A stretch of 64,000 nt of DNA from Siphonodentalium dalli (Eukaryota > Mollusca > Scaphopoda > Gadilida > Siphonodentaliidae). Below the pieces are notes generated by a model. The model saw only the letters and a program-made list of their open reading frames with translations. It did no database searches and was not told where the DNA came from. Every line of letters starts with the position of its first letter. Within the stretch, counting starts at the first letter, position 1. Position numbers and translations under genes: made by a program. The stretch spans positions 65,726,278-65,790,277 of the forward strand of contig CP136066.1 of the NCBI GenBank assembly GCA_032622095.1. The letters run 5' to 3'. Below are positions 21,740 to 33,904 of the stretch, in pieces.

Positions 21740-22715
21740 TTTCCACATATCCGTTAGTGGGAGGAGCTTACGGTTCCAAGAATCTGCACAATTAGTTTAA
21801 TTATTTTCACAGTGCCTTACTACATGTATAGTATAATACACTCGAGAACATACTTTCTTTTCATCTTTAATTGTGAAAAATATGACGAGTGTCACGCAAA
21901 ATGAAAAAAGTGTTATAATAATGGATTATGTCCAATATCATTTCACCAATACAAATTTCAGTGCATTATGATTTGACAACAAAAAAGTTGTTTGAAACTA
22001 GCCAATTTAACAATTTAACAAAGAAAGTATGTTGGATATAAAAATTATGGTAGGTGAACACTCTGGGGAAAAGAGAATTTTCAATGGAGCAGGCGACCGG
22101 CTCGGTAGAAATTATTATTTGATTGACAGCTGTAAGGACCATTTAACCAATTTGAGACACTCAAACCGAGTCTACCATAGATTGCTCTCGCCATTTAGCT
22201 TTAATTTGAGATAACTTTTTGATTTTTAATGTGTATTTTTATCACATTGTATGTACGATTTGATCAACTCAATTTAAGTTTTAAATATTTTATCATCTGG
22301 TGTGTAGTTTGTCTGAATGTTATTTTTATTTCATATCGACTTGTTAATACTACACAGAGGTTGAACATAGGCATCGAGCCATCAATGTCACCATATTACC
22401 GTTAAACAACCTCATTAACATATACGACGAGTATGTTCTGCCAACTGTCATTATCATTCATGGCTATATATTTACATAGCTCGAGTGTGTTAAACTATAT
22501 CCTGTTCGGTGATGGGTCAACTGCCAATTTGGTTATGCATTTCATATCCCAATAAAATACACCATAACACAAAACAATATCAGATCTTGTTGACCTATAT
22601 GACTAAATGTGGTTTATAGATTCATGTAACTGATTTTTTAGTGCATTGCCATAGAATAATTTATCGATAATTCACAGGTAGAATATTGGGCTAACTTAGA
22701 GTGCTACATGGTTTG
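21740..22715. other. No gene recognised
   Basis: AT-rich. A 61-codon frame at 22029-22214 has no recognisable family and no splice context. Confidence 0.4.
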
Positions 22716-23191
22716 AAGGCCCACTTAATTTTCGAGTCACCGATTATTTTATTTTATAGTGACTTGATATACGGTTCTAATAACAATCTATGCCATAAAA
22801 TATTATTACAATACTATAATTCATCTCTATTTGAAACATCTGTGTCTCAGAAGATGCCCACAGAGAAATAGAAAACTGCTGAAATAATAGAATGACTTCC
22901 CCCCTTGGCACACAGAATGCAACAGAATTCAAACTTTTTCAATGGAAGGGGAAGAACTCTATCTTTAATATATAGAGCTATTCCCCCTGCATTATTGAAA
23001 ATATTACCGATTTTTACTTCAATCTTGATGACAAAACGCATTGGCAACTCAACAAAAACAACATGTCCACAGTTTATTACACCGGATAAGTTGATAATAC
23101 AATGTTTTGGAACTTCCTCTTTCAAATGGTATATAATATGGCATATATTTTATATAATGTGATCTGGGGGTTCGAAAATTAAGTGGGCCTT
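22716..23191. mobile_element. 476-bp MITE with perfect 20-bp TIRs
   Basis: AAGGCCCACTTAATTTTCGA at 22716-22735 is the exact reverse complement of 23172-23191. No clear target duplication was found and no protein is encoded; the 92-codon and 85-codon frames on opposite strands overlap each other. Confidence 0.8.
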
Positions 23192-23508
23192 TAATAGCTA
23201 GCCAAACCACAAACATATCAGAAGAAATATATTCACTGAGTCGGTAGAAATTAATAAGGAAAAAGCTATATAAATATATGAAAGTTTGAGTGTGTTTTAT
23301 TGAGGGGTATCACAGTGGATCAACGGACACGAACCAAAACCGGAAGTCGTAGATTTCGAGGTGGAGAAATATCTGTCGACAAATATTGTTGACATTTTTT
23401 GTCGGTTTTTTGGGAAAATAAACGCTTGGATACCATATCTGACCAACTGAAGGTGAGTAAATATTTCTTCGCTAATGCTCGGACACCGACGATCAATTTA
23501 AGTCAGTT
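23192..23508. other. No gene recognised; isolated donor-like site
   Basis: GAAGGTGAGTAAAT at about 23449 resembles a splice donor, but no open exon with a matching acceptor or family is visible upstream. Confidence 0.35.
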
Positions 23509-24083
23509 GCCATTGTTCGATCGCGGAAAAAATGTCATTTAATCATCGCCGCGAGACGATTTCTTCCCCAAAATATCCCAGAAAATCATACTTTTCACAT
23601 TCATCGCAGACAACTGTCGCAACAACCTATACACCGATCGAAAGGCCTGTTTTCCCCCCAAAAATGCATATTTTGAGTATTTTCACGGACTGTCTCAAAA
23701 TTCCAAATTTCATCTTTTGATGTAGGTACGCACCTCGAAAATACTGTCCGGTTAGTCCCGAAAAATTTAATCATTAGTTGTAAAAAATCTGTCCGCTTAG
23801 TCGTGATTTTGCTGAGGTCTGCCATCTTCAATTTCTGGTCGAAAAAGCAATTTTGCCGCAGATGATGGGCGTTTCATTTGACTTTTGCGTGGCTACAATG
23901 GTTCTGGGTGTTCATAATGTTGTATATGTCTCCTGGTACAACATAACATCCAGGCGGTGACTTATATATATAACTGAACTGTAACCTGTAACTGAAATCC
24001 AACTACGAAGTACATGTTTGGTAAACATATAACTTTTGATGTATGTCATATTGCTAACATTTTTTCCGCGATCGAACAATGGC
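23509..24083. mobile_element. 575-bp MITE with perfect 26-bp TIRs
   Basis: 23509-23534 (starting GCCATTGTTCGATCGCGG) is the exact reverse complement of 24058-24083. No transposase. Target duplication not resolved. Confidence 0.8.
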
Positions 24084-24164
24084 ATTTATCGTAGAACCTT
24101 GGTCCGCGGCCACCATGATGTTGTTGACGAAATATGTAACGAAAGAAGAGCCCTATTCTAGCAT

Positions 24165-25135
24165 TTTGACAAAATCTGTCATGGGGCAGATAATTGGTAC
24201 GCTGGGCCAATTGCACCCATTTGGTTGTCGGCCATTTGGGTAGGTCGGATTTTGGGTTTGTTTCAAGAAAAAGCGTCCTGTGCTCTATATACATAGAAAT
24301 AAATTTGAAATAACAATTTTAAAAGGAGTGAGTGGTATTTGATCGGGTGTCTAACTACATGACAAAAATCATTAAAATTACCTATCTGTATCCATACCAT
24401 AAATGTGTTAGCAACGAACGCTTTTTACTGCTTCGTGCTGATCTCGACTTTTCTATATTCTATATCTAGAATAAGTCGTTTGTTTATGGCATATATAGTC
24501 ATCATAATAGTATTTCGTGTATTTATACCTATATTTATTTCACGGGAAAATAGCCAGAAGGAACAAAAGTCAATTTCGTTGTGTTTCTGCCACTTGCAAT
24601 GAATATGTGTATTTTATCAGTGTGTTCTTCAATAACTTTTTAGTGGTTAATGGACATATTGCAGGAAACCCCCCCTGATTATACAGACCCGGAACGACTG
24701 TAGAAGTTACTAAATGAGCCAATGATGGCGATGTGAAGTCAGAACGAACGTGGAAGCTCCCGTACCTTATCATATCTCTATGAAATAAGCGCATATAAAC
24801 CTGATTGGCTTCGGTTTGATGTGATCGGGTGGGATAAGTGGCACGATGGGCCAATTACACGCATGTGGTTGTTGGTTATTTATTCGAGTCGGATTTTGGA
24901 GTTGTTTCGAGAGAAAAAATGTCACGCGTGCTTACTCTAGAAATTTCAGCTTTAATTGTTAAATGTGAAATGACCGAAGGGCCCTATTCTAACATATTCA
25001 CATAAATCAGTCAAATGGCATACAAATGGCATAGAAACGCTCTTTATTGCTTCTAAATTCGATATCGCGAATAAGTCTTTTGTGCATGACATAATAGTTT
25101 CCCCAAATTATACCTATTTGGATGACGGAAAGCGG
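24165..25135 (+). repeat. Diverged direct duplication, two ~350-400-bp copies
   Basis: 24175-24560 and 24820-25130 share in order GGGCCAATT-CAC, GGTCGGATTTTGG-TTGTTTC, AACGCT(C/T)TTTA(T/C)TGCTTC and GAATAAGTC-TTTGT. Divergence is substantial, so the duplication is old. Short frames within are not conserved between the copies. Confidence 0.65.
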
Positions 25136-25299
25136 GTCAGAATCTGTGATTAAAATAGGTGGCGTTTGACCAAAGACTGTGACGTTCTGACCAAATTGAA
25201 ATTTGGCCTTTCGTCTGTTCACGTTATGACACAATCAGCTTATTATAATTTTTCCATCGACCCTGGGAGACCAAAGTATGAGCCATTAGAAGCGACGTC

Positions 25300-26125
25300 A
25301 TGCAGCGCCTTAACCGTCAAATCATTATTGTCTATTCAGGACTAATTAATGTAACTGATTTAGTTTCAAGATGCTCCACAGGGCATACTGGCAGCTGCCT
25401 CGCCATTGATACCCCAGTAGTGGCATATATTAATCTCGTCACAGAACGATTGAAGGATGAATATATAAATAAGTATATTATCAGTGCAGACGATCCACAC
25501 AGTAAACGAAGGCCATACAAACAATTCAAAACCATTTTTCGACTCGAACCATATCTAATACATACAATTTCTATCAAAGACCGTGAACAATTATGTAGAC
25601 TTCGGATCAGCTGTCATTCATTAGAAATAGAAAAAGGCCAACACAAACGCCCACCGACGCCAGCCAATGATCGGATATTCAAGATGTGCAATACTAACTC
25701 AGTGGAAGACGAGAAGCATTTTGTTCTCCATTGTATCAAATACGACAAATTGAGAAAAAGGCCTATATGAATCACTAAATTTCTAAGGGCCAGTAGTATC
25801 TCAAAATGCATATACATAATGCGAAACGACCAACCAAATACAAGTAATGTGATCAGTCGAGCTTTCAAAGAATTCTTTGAAATGAGAAAAGAAGCCCGAA
25901 GTTGATGAATAAATTAATAATTAATTTCTATTCCACACGATATCATAGGCCTGCATACAGTTTATTTGCATGCTTATATTATTGAGCTCTACTAAGTCAT
26001 TGTATAACTGTAGTATGAATATGTGGAAAGTTTATTATATGAACTATGTATGTGTAAATTATATGTCTTATTATTATGTAATGCATACGGCTCACGTGAG
26101 TGTTTTATGCTAATAAATATCATAT
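25300..26125 (+). pseudogene. Decayed LINE ORF2 C-terminus and 3' UTR
   Basis: The open stretch 25300-25770 includes LCRLRISCHSLEIEKGQHKR, PPTPANDRIFKMCN and VEDEKHFVLHCIKYDKLR. Known: many CR1/L2/RTE-like ORF2 proteins end with an R-x-LRISxHxLxIExGR region followed by a C-x2-C ... E-x3-HF(V/L)-x3-C zinc-knuckle-like segment, matching this. The frame breaks at about 25768, and a 3' UTR-like part ends in AATAAATATCATATCATA near 26128. No endonuclease or reverse transcriptase domain precedes it, so this is a 5'-truncated copy, the usual fate of LINE insertions. Confidence 0.7.
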
Positions 26126-27205
26126 CATAATTCCTCGCTGCATTGAAGCAATATTCTGAGGAAGAACGTGGATTGAACCCGATTTATTACCTCCACCCAA
26201 TTTAAAGGTGCTCAATCCGATGCGATGATCCCCATATCATCCGATTCCAACAACAACATTTTTTGAAATGCCGCTTCAGTTGTCATACTGGCACAATTGT
26301 CATGCCTCGCCATTGAGATCACAGTAGTGGCATATCTCGCGGCAATGAAGCAATATTCTGAGGAAGAACGTGGATTGATTCCCGGTTTATTTCCTCCACC
26401 CAGATTAAAGGTACTCAATCCGATTCGATGGTCCCCATATCATCCGATTCCAACAACAACATTTTTTGAAAAGCCAGATCGATGTTCAATAACAACTCGA
26501 ATTGCGGTGCCTGCAGATCAACGTATCACAAAGAAATTGAACATGTATTATTTACATGTAATGTGCCAGCCATGCATCAATTGAGATACAGTTTCTGGTC
26601 AATCACCATTGACTTCTTTGGGGTAGAATGTTTTATGTTTCTCGCTTCACTCTCGCAAAACCATCTATGTGACTTCCTAATCGGCGGCACAGCCTTCGTT
26701 CCTCCACTCGTTGTCATCAATGCTTGGGGAGATATTCTCACATTCGCCGCGAAATTCATGTACAAAGGATGCCAACTTTTACGAAACAATGCCCGTTAAG
26801 ACTATACCCGATTGCTTGCGTGTGCTTGCTGCCTGCCAGAAAAGCAAGTCTTGTTGACATTAAAATGTTTGAGGGTGAAAAGGAGCATGGCTTAGTGAAC
26901 ATAAGATCAACATCTATACGCATGCGATATACACTTTCCTTATCTAAGTGTGATCAAACTCTAATATGGTACATAGACCATACGGCTCATACGGCTGTAA
27001 TGTACTGGAATTCAGTGTTGTTACTTTTTGCCGCCATTTTCTATGCTCAAATGTTGTTTGTATATATACTAAATAATGTTTGTAAATACCACTCTCACCT
27101 TTATGTATACAAAACGCTCCAATTCGTTTATACAACACATACAATGTATTGATGTATGATCTCCGTTAATGGAGGTTAATAAAGCTATATATATATATAT
27201 ATACC
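26126..27205 (+). pseudogene. Second decayed LINE 3' fragment with internal 202-bp duplication
   Basis: A 202-bp direct duplication (AAGCAATATTCTGAGGAAGA at about 26147 and 26349) carries SCLAIEITVVAY, close to SCLAIDTPVVAY in the preceding LINE fragment (25394). Then 26482-26799 encodes IEHVLFTCNVPAMHQLRYSF and further hydrophobic sequence, resembling the C-terminal HC-type segment after the reverse transcriptase. The 3' end has hairpin CTCCGTTAATGGAG, TTAATAAAGC and a TA dinucleotide tail (27186-27203). The end structure matches the minus-strand LINE at 20641-21289. Confidence 0.6.
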
Positions 27206-28418
27206 ATCGACATATTTGTGAGCGTTAATTCGGATTGAGTACCTTTAACAGACTGTTGTGTTCAGCCACCCATTATCACGGCATACAAATAAACGACAAT
27301 GCGAGAAATACTGTATAATTATAGTTATGGGTCGGCTGTGTTGTGTTACGCTGGCACAGCATTAATTTTGTCAATAATATTAGTCAGTATGGCATTAACA
27401 CAATTGATCCTTTCATATTATAACCTGAGATCAGTGCTTATAGTTGTGGTATGCTGTTCCAAGATAGCGACTGTTGTTTGCACGCAATATGGGGGTGGGA
27501 GGGGTGGGAGTCACACTGGCAAGAGTTTTTTAAAAACTGTTTTAACTGCCATTTTATGAATGTTTAGAACGTTCTCAAGTTTGCCTATATATGATATACT
27601 TCCCAGTCCTGCAATCTACTTTCTATTCCACCGGTCAATTCAATTTGTTTAATCTTATCGACCAATAATACATAGATATTAAGATAACATATATTACATT
27701 TATGAACATGCATGACTTACATCATAAATTTTCAAATGATACATTATAATATATGAACAGTATTTACAATATAAATAATATACTTGCCTGTTATATGTCA
27801 TTGCCATTAATCTGATCCGTTTGGTTTAATTCATTAGGGCTTACCATTCAGGTGTTTATTCCTCCAAATATGGGGACCATTATTGTACAATACATGTATA
27901 TACATATACAAAAGTTAACTTGTGACATATATACACAATATAATTTAATTTGAGAAGGCTCATTTGAAGTCGATAGTGCGATCTAGTTTCTTATGTGATA
28001 ATTAAAATATCAGGAGGTCGGATAACTTTCATGAAAGACAGACACAAAACGGAAGCTAATAAAGCCCGGCGTTCCAATGCAGAAACATCTGCTCAACACA
28101 TTGAGCAACCTTCAAGCATCGGGCGTTCGTATTACGTAATGTATCATCTGGTGGGAATTTCTGGCCTATACAGACAGCACGGAATTCCATGCTTCTTTGA
28201 TGATGAATAATGACTGGCAGAAATCCACTGCATTTGACCACCATGTGTGTTAATATCAGTGTCAAGTCGAATAGATCAGCATATCCACCCGGATAGCCGC
28301 CTAGTTTTATACTGTTGCTCAATATTTCATGTGTATTATAAGTGTTGGTCGATGTAGCTTGGAATACATTTAACACTGTAAGCAGACGAGTGGACTTGCT
28401 AGTAGGAACACCAGAGGC
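27206..28418. other. No gene supported
   Basis: An 86-codon plus-strand frame (27299-27559) with two hydrophobic stretches and a 123-codon minus-strand frame (28427-28056) are open but match no family I recognise and have no clear splice or start context. Confidence 0.4.
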
Positions 28419-28939
28419 TAAAGGCACGGGCGGCGTTTGTTGCAGAAATATTTATATTTGTCCAAATCGGCATTAACAGAAGGAACACAAAAATATATAC
28501 AGTTCCGCTCGATGCCAAACATAATCAGCGCGTAGATAGTATATTGTCGTCAAGACGTACGATGTTGTACGTAAACAAGAGACTGCTCGTGTTACAGAAG
28601 TTGTGCTTAAGTTTATATAACACAGTGCAATTATATTGGTTAACACACACAAATGATATAAACGCTCTTTATTATTTCCATATCAGGAAAACCTTAACAA
28701 ATAACGCTCTTTGTGTTTACCATATCCGGACATAAACAAAAAACCAGGAAACGTAACGTTTTTGCTTTCGCTTACACAACAAAAGGGGAAAATGATAATA
28801 ACATACTGTTTATGCCATATTTCTGATTGACATAAGAACAAAGGCTCTATATTTTTACTAATCCTTCTGTTTATGGCGGTTTTTGACGGATGTGATTATT
28901 TTAACAGCATACCCACCACCAACGCCGCCCGTATCTTTA
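28419..28939. mobile_element. 521-bp MITE-like element with 19-bp TIRs
   Basis: TAAAGGCACGGGCGGCGTT at 28419-28437 and AACGCCGCCCGTATCTTTA at 28921-28939 are inverted with two mismatches. The outer TA could be a target duplication. Two copies of the ACGCTCTTT motif lie inside (28662 and 28704). Confidence 0.65.
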
Positions 28940-31900
28940 ACTTATGTTAAGAAATCATACCTATATAGTATATCGAAAATTCGTAATTATATGTTGGATT
29001 ATGACTATATATGGGCATATCTTGCCTGAAATAAACACAATACAATAGCAGTAATGTTTTTTTTCCCATTTACATACACACACAATATACATCTATTCAA
29101 TTATATATGACCTGTCAAATGAACAGCGATTTCGTTCTATATTGTTAAATGGCTACGATATACGCTTTAACCTCTACTTATCCACGCATCTATGTACATG
29201 TACATTGATTTACAATGGTGTCGATATACCAAAACCATTGCTAGACACCAAATAATTCTGATCAAATTGGTCGACATAAACTCAAATGTTTTGTATCTCG
29301 TAATTTGCTGTACATTTCAGTTTGATAAGGTTTCGAAAATTCAACCATTTCGTGCTTTATATGCAAACTACTTGGCTTCAAATTGAATAGGTGCGAAAAG
29401 TGTTGTTCCACATGTAAGTCATATTGTAGCTTGAAAGAAATCGAAGATGGTGCACCGTATTACCACTTATGGTTGCACACCAGGTTGCAGTGAATTATCT
29501 CCGAACGCGACCAAATTTACATGGCATGGTCACATGTCACCCCTATAACGATGCCATGAAAATTTTGTAAGCGAATTACTCGCCCCTGAATGTTCAAAAA
29601 ATATATATTTGCTCTCCATAATGGAGGAAAGTTGCTAATGGAGCAGCCGAAGCGCTCGCGAGGGTGAGATCAGACCAGAGGAGGCGGTACACGTCATATT
29701 TAGCAAAAAGTAATAGGAGTCAAATTGTTGAGCAAACAGTTAAGTCAACAATATTTTCAGTGTATATACTGTTGTCACGTCCCTGCAACGGTGTAAGGTA
29801 CACGATGCTGGTTGATCGCATCCATGACAGGGGGCGACGCACTCTATTTGTCATTGGTCATAACCAATGATTTCATGCAATGCATACATAAGCAGATGTT
29901 GAGTATATCGATGGATTATATGCGTGATTTATCACCATAATTACGAATTTTATGTTTTCAGTACGCTTTCATAGTGTTGAACATGAAATCTTGTTTGTCG
30001 GTGCCATGAATGTACATTTATATGTGGTGCGCTAATCATTGTTAATGTTAAGTGCTTTTAAAGATGCATTATCCGATTAAGTGCTTTTTAAGATGCATTA
30101 TCCGATTGAAGAAATATTGTCGTTGTAACTTGGTGATATGGTGACCGTCTGATAAATTAAAATAACTGGGGTAAATATGTATGTATCACATTGTGTCACG
30201 CATACATTTGGCGATTTACTACAAAAGCCAAACAGGAGGGAATATCTATCTTGAGCAGTGAGATCGCCTGCCGGCGCGTGTTAGCCCATCCATAACTAAT
30301 ATAATCCGATGGCGCGCCTTAGGGGCGGCGGCAGATATCTCAAATTGTCTCAGCCCATAGTGTGCGCTATATATCTGCCCTGGCGGTTAATAGGAATTAT
30401 GATTCCCTTCTATATGGCTGTGTTTGTATACACCGTCGGCGGCAAACACTCTGGGTTTAAAATTAATAGGTCAGTATATTGCTATGCAATGTTATAGTCC
30501 CTATATATAGTTTGCTGATATTAACATCCACATATGTACATGTACGTACACAGTCACAACTGATCCCGTCTATCTCAAATCGTAAATGTATTATTTTTTT
30601 TAATAATTATTGGCATCGCGTATGATCGATACCTGCAGAATATATCCCACTAGGACGTTGGTATCCATATTATTCATGCTGTTGTCGTCATACAAACAAA
30701 ACAACCACAATCATGCGTGATTAGTTCCACAGATGTGTATTGAAGTGCTCTAAATTGATGACAAAGTACGACACATACTCTTCGTTAAAATATGCAGTCG
30801 AAAATGGCGAATCAAGAAGGATGATCTTGGATTCATCGATGTGGCTGGAAAATATTTTAATTCGGCCGTTTCCGAAAATAAAAATACTGACAGACATAGG
30901 GATTACGACATGGTTCAATGGGTGGAGATGAGGATAATGAGAGTATTCTAAAGGAACGGCATATAAATAATATAATTGTGAAATTGCCTCGTAATATTGT
31001 GCGATAAGTGGAATTAACTTTTATTTTATATATCTAAAGGAACAGTAACTCCTGCATGCAAACTACGTATGTCCGCGCTGCGTGACATTCGCATAAATTT
31101 GGAGACAGCATGGCGTTTATTAAAATAATTCATATGCCGCCTATATGGAGGAAGCTTTTATTTTATGTAATCTTGTGATATATTTCTATAATACCATATG
31201 GGCGCACACAACCTAAATTAAACAGTAAAATATAATATAGACACATAAACAAACTCAAATGTTAATGTCGATGCGTACGTGCACATGTACGTCAGTGAGA
31301 TATCCCGAATTTATGTAGTCTTGTTGATTTGCTACGATGCTGGTGGGTATACCACGGAGTTGAAATATGCTGATATGGTAAACTGATTCTGTTAAGAAAA
31401 TGTACCGTTATTCTTTCGGAACATACATGTTGCAGTGTCTGGATATATATACAATAACTGAACAATTTCTTAACACCAATATTTGTCACTACCAGCACAA
31501 TGGCAAGTCAGCAGGACCCACCAGCATCAGATCAAATTAGCAGGATAACTTAACCGGGATGGAAAGTGTTTGCCTTGCAATGACTGAACCTTGAAATCAG
31601 CTCTATCTCACCTATGACATATATGCACTGTGTCACACTTATAGTAAGGTGGTCACTTTCACCGCTGTGGCCTGCTCCCACAACTATTGATACACACGGA
31701 GTTACCATAGCTCACATCCCTGTTGACGCGCCCGTGACCTGACGGGTGTCACCTTGTTGTCTCGATGTCCGTTTCGATATAGATTGGTGTGGGTGTGTAT
31801 AGATGATGATCGCCGCTCTTCATTGCTATAAATATTCATTTAACACTGGTTCGCCCTGGTTATTTGGTCATGTGGTCTTAGCAGCATCAGTTCGCCATAT

Positions 31901-32897
31901 CAGCAGCATGACAGTTCACCTGATCCCACCAGCATCATAGCAAATTAGCAAGACCATTTAACCAGTGTGTGGTTATTATATCACACCATCGTTGACTGAC
32001 TGTTAGCATATTTTAATCTGTTGTGTACACTCGGGCGATTTATATTGGTCCACCGGGAGGTGTCAATTACATTGGCTAATGACGTGATAATTTCGTCTGA
32101 CGCGTGTCTGTTCCCGGGTGTCCCATCGCAGCCGGCATTTCATTAACAAAATTTGTGCATCTATTTACAATGCATAATATATATATTTACATGAATTATA
32201 TTCAACTATGGTCGTATGGTATGTATACATGTACATCAGTATAATAATGTTCATAGTGTTCTCCTGCATTTAACTGTGAAAGACTGAAACCAAAGTTTCA
32301 GACAAACTAGGACAATCCGGTGTGTGTGTAATTTAGAAATCAGTTTCCACTCACGGGAAGTATATTAGTTATAAACGCTCTTTATCGACATACAACTTAT
32401 AATATTTCGATATTTGCCTCCCACAACTCAACAAAATGCAATGTTAAGAAGATAACAGTCCACTGGCATGTATGCTGGAATATGGGAATGAGGACAGACT
32501 ACCATTGTTCATGGGTCATGTGCTTCCTTTGACCACCCAACTCGGCCTACAATAGTACAGCAAAGTGATTTATAATGATGCCCCTTGGGTATACGACTAT
32601 CTGGTTGTACCACGAGGCATGATTGTGTTATATTGAGTAAACTCATAGGAATTTTTTCGAGAACAGACAAACACCTATCTGGACTAAGAGCCAGTCTGTT
32701 AGTTTTGATGGAAGGTGAGTAACTCTATACACTTGTATTTGGTACAATTAACCTCACCACCATAAAGACAGCAATTAGAAACACACAAAACGTCATCCCG
32801 TATATATGTTATCTTCGTCATCTACGTTGTATTTGTTAAAATGTTAATGGGAGAGGGGTGGATGTAAGTTGTTAAAATTTGTGCCCCTATCCCTCTT
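28940..32897. other. 4 kb without a recognisable gene
   Basis: AT-rich, with a 29-bp tandem duplication (30049-30107), a spaced repeat of 'accagcatca-agcaaattagca' (about 31491-31545 and 31929-31960) and a donor-like GAAGGTGAGTAA near 32712 without a supporting exon. A frame beginning near 29449 (MVHRITTYGCTPGCSE) has two cysteines spaced as in a THAP finger but stops after about 30 residues. Confidence 0.4.
30049..30107 (+). repeat. 29-bp tandem duplication
   Basis: TAAGTGCTTTTNAAGATGCATTATCCGAT twice, head to tail. Confidence 0.9.
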
Positions 32898-33904
32898 GTA
32901 ATATTATATTACAATAAAATATGTTTTAAAAAAAGACACGATATAAGACTTATATATGTATTTGGGGTGGTGGGGTCAATTGTGCGAAATTCCCCTGACT
33001 ATATATCTCCTAGTTTTTTTTATTTTTATGCATTTTAGTTAAATAAAGTGGGAGTTTTGGGGTAAATATGAGAATCTCTATCAATTAGTGGAAAATCTTC
33101 GGCGTGACGTCATCGCATGCGCTAATATTAAACGTGTGTCTTACCAATAATTATGAAGCTGATTTTGTGAGTTAATTATGTGATAAATATAGTTACGGTG
33201 TACATGTAGGTTGTATACAATGCTATGTATTGGCATCAAGCTAATACTATTCCGAAATTTGCCTTGCCAACTCAACATCATGCAATGTTAAAATAGCACA
33301 TAACAGTCGGGATCATATGATTCAATATAACCATACTGTATTATATTGATGCCCAAAGTAAGGTAGACATATATTTTGCATTGTGTTGTGTCGGGGACAG
33401 CCCGTCAATAATTATTAAAAAAACAGGCGTCCTATTTGAACATATATTTTACCATTAACTTGCGATGAACGCTCTTTATTGGAATAATGCATAGCCCGTG
33501 CATACCATGTCCTCAACAGAACAACGAGATATGACCGAAATAAGAACAGTCTCACGCATACAGCGATGCGTTCATAAGCACTGCGCTCTCGTCGCACACC
33601 GTTCCGATACGCGCGCCGAATCTGGAGCGTAATTAGCTACAGCGCCGATCTCAGCGCGTTTACGCGCTGTATCTGGCGGGCCGGGTAAGGTCAGATCCGA
33701 TATATCGTAGCGAGGAAGTGTATTGTTTTTGTACTGGCGCCGTTTTCCGTTTATTTGGAAATACTCAGAAAGTAATTGCAGTAGAAACAAAAAACCTGTA
33801 GCGAATATGTAGGCATCTGAGGTCTACTAAAAATAAAGGTATCCGCATGTCGGTCCAATGTTTCTTGACGGAGTTATGGCCCTTTTTCGATTATTTTTCA
33901 TTAT

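Noticed and set aside
23300-23460. First-exon candidate ending at GAAG|GTGAGTAA
   Set aside because: No open frame with a start codon and family similarity; adjacent to a MITE.
27299-27559. 86-codon frame with hydrophobic stretches
   Set aside because: No family match, no splice or promoter context, compositional bias only.
28056-28427. 123-codon minus-strand frame
   Set aside because: No recognisable domain, its start lies in a TIR element, and opposite-strand frames overlap. Could be chance; a protein search would decide.
29440-29560. THAP-like zinc finger start (YGCTPGCSE)
   Set aside because: Only two cysteines and a stop after about 30 residues; the distal Cys-His pair is absent.
32580-32720. 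Exon candidate ending at GAAG|GTGAGTAA
   Set aside because: The frame leading to the donor opens only after a stop, has no acceptor upstream and no recognised protein.
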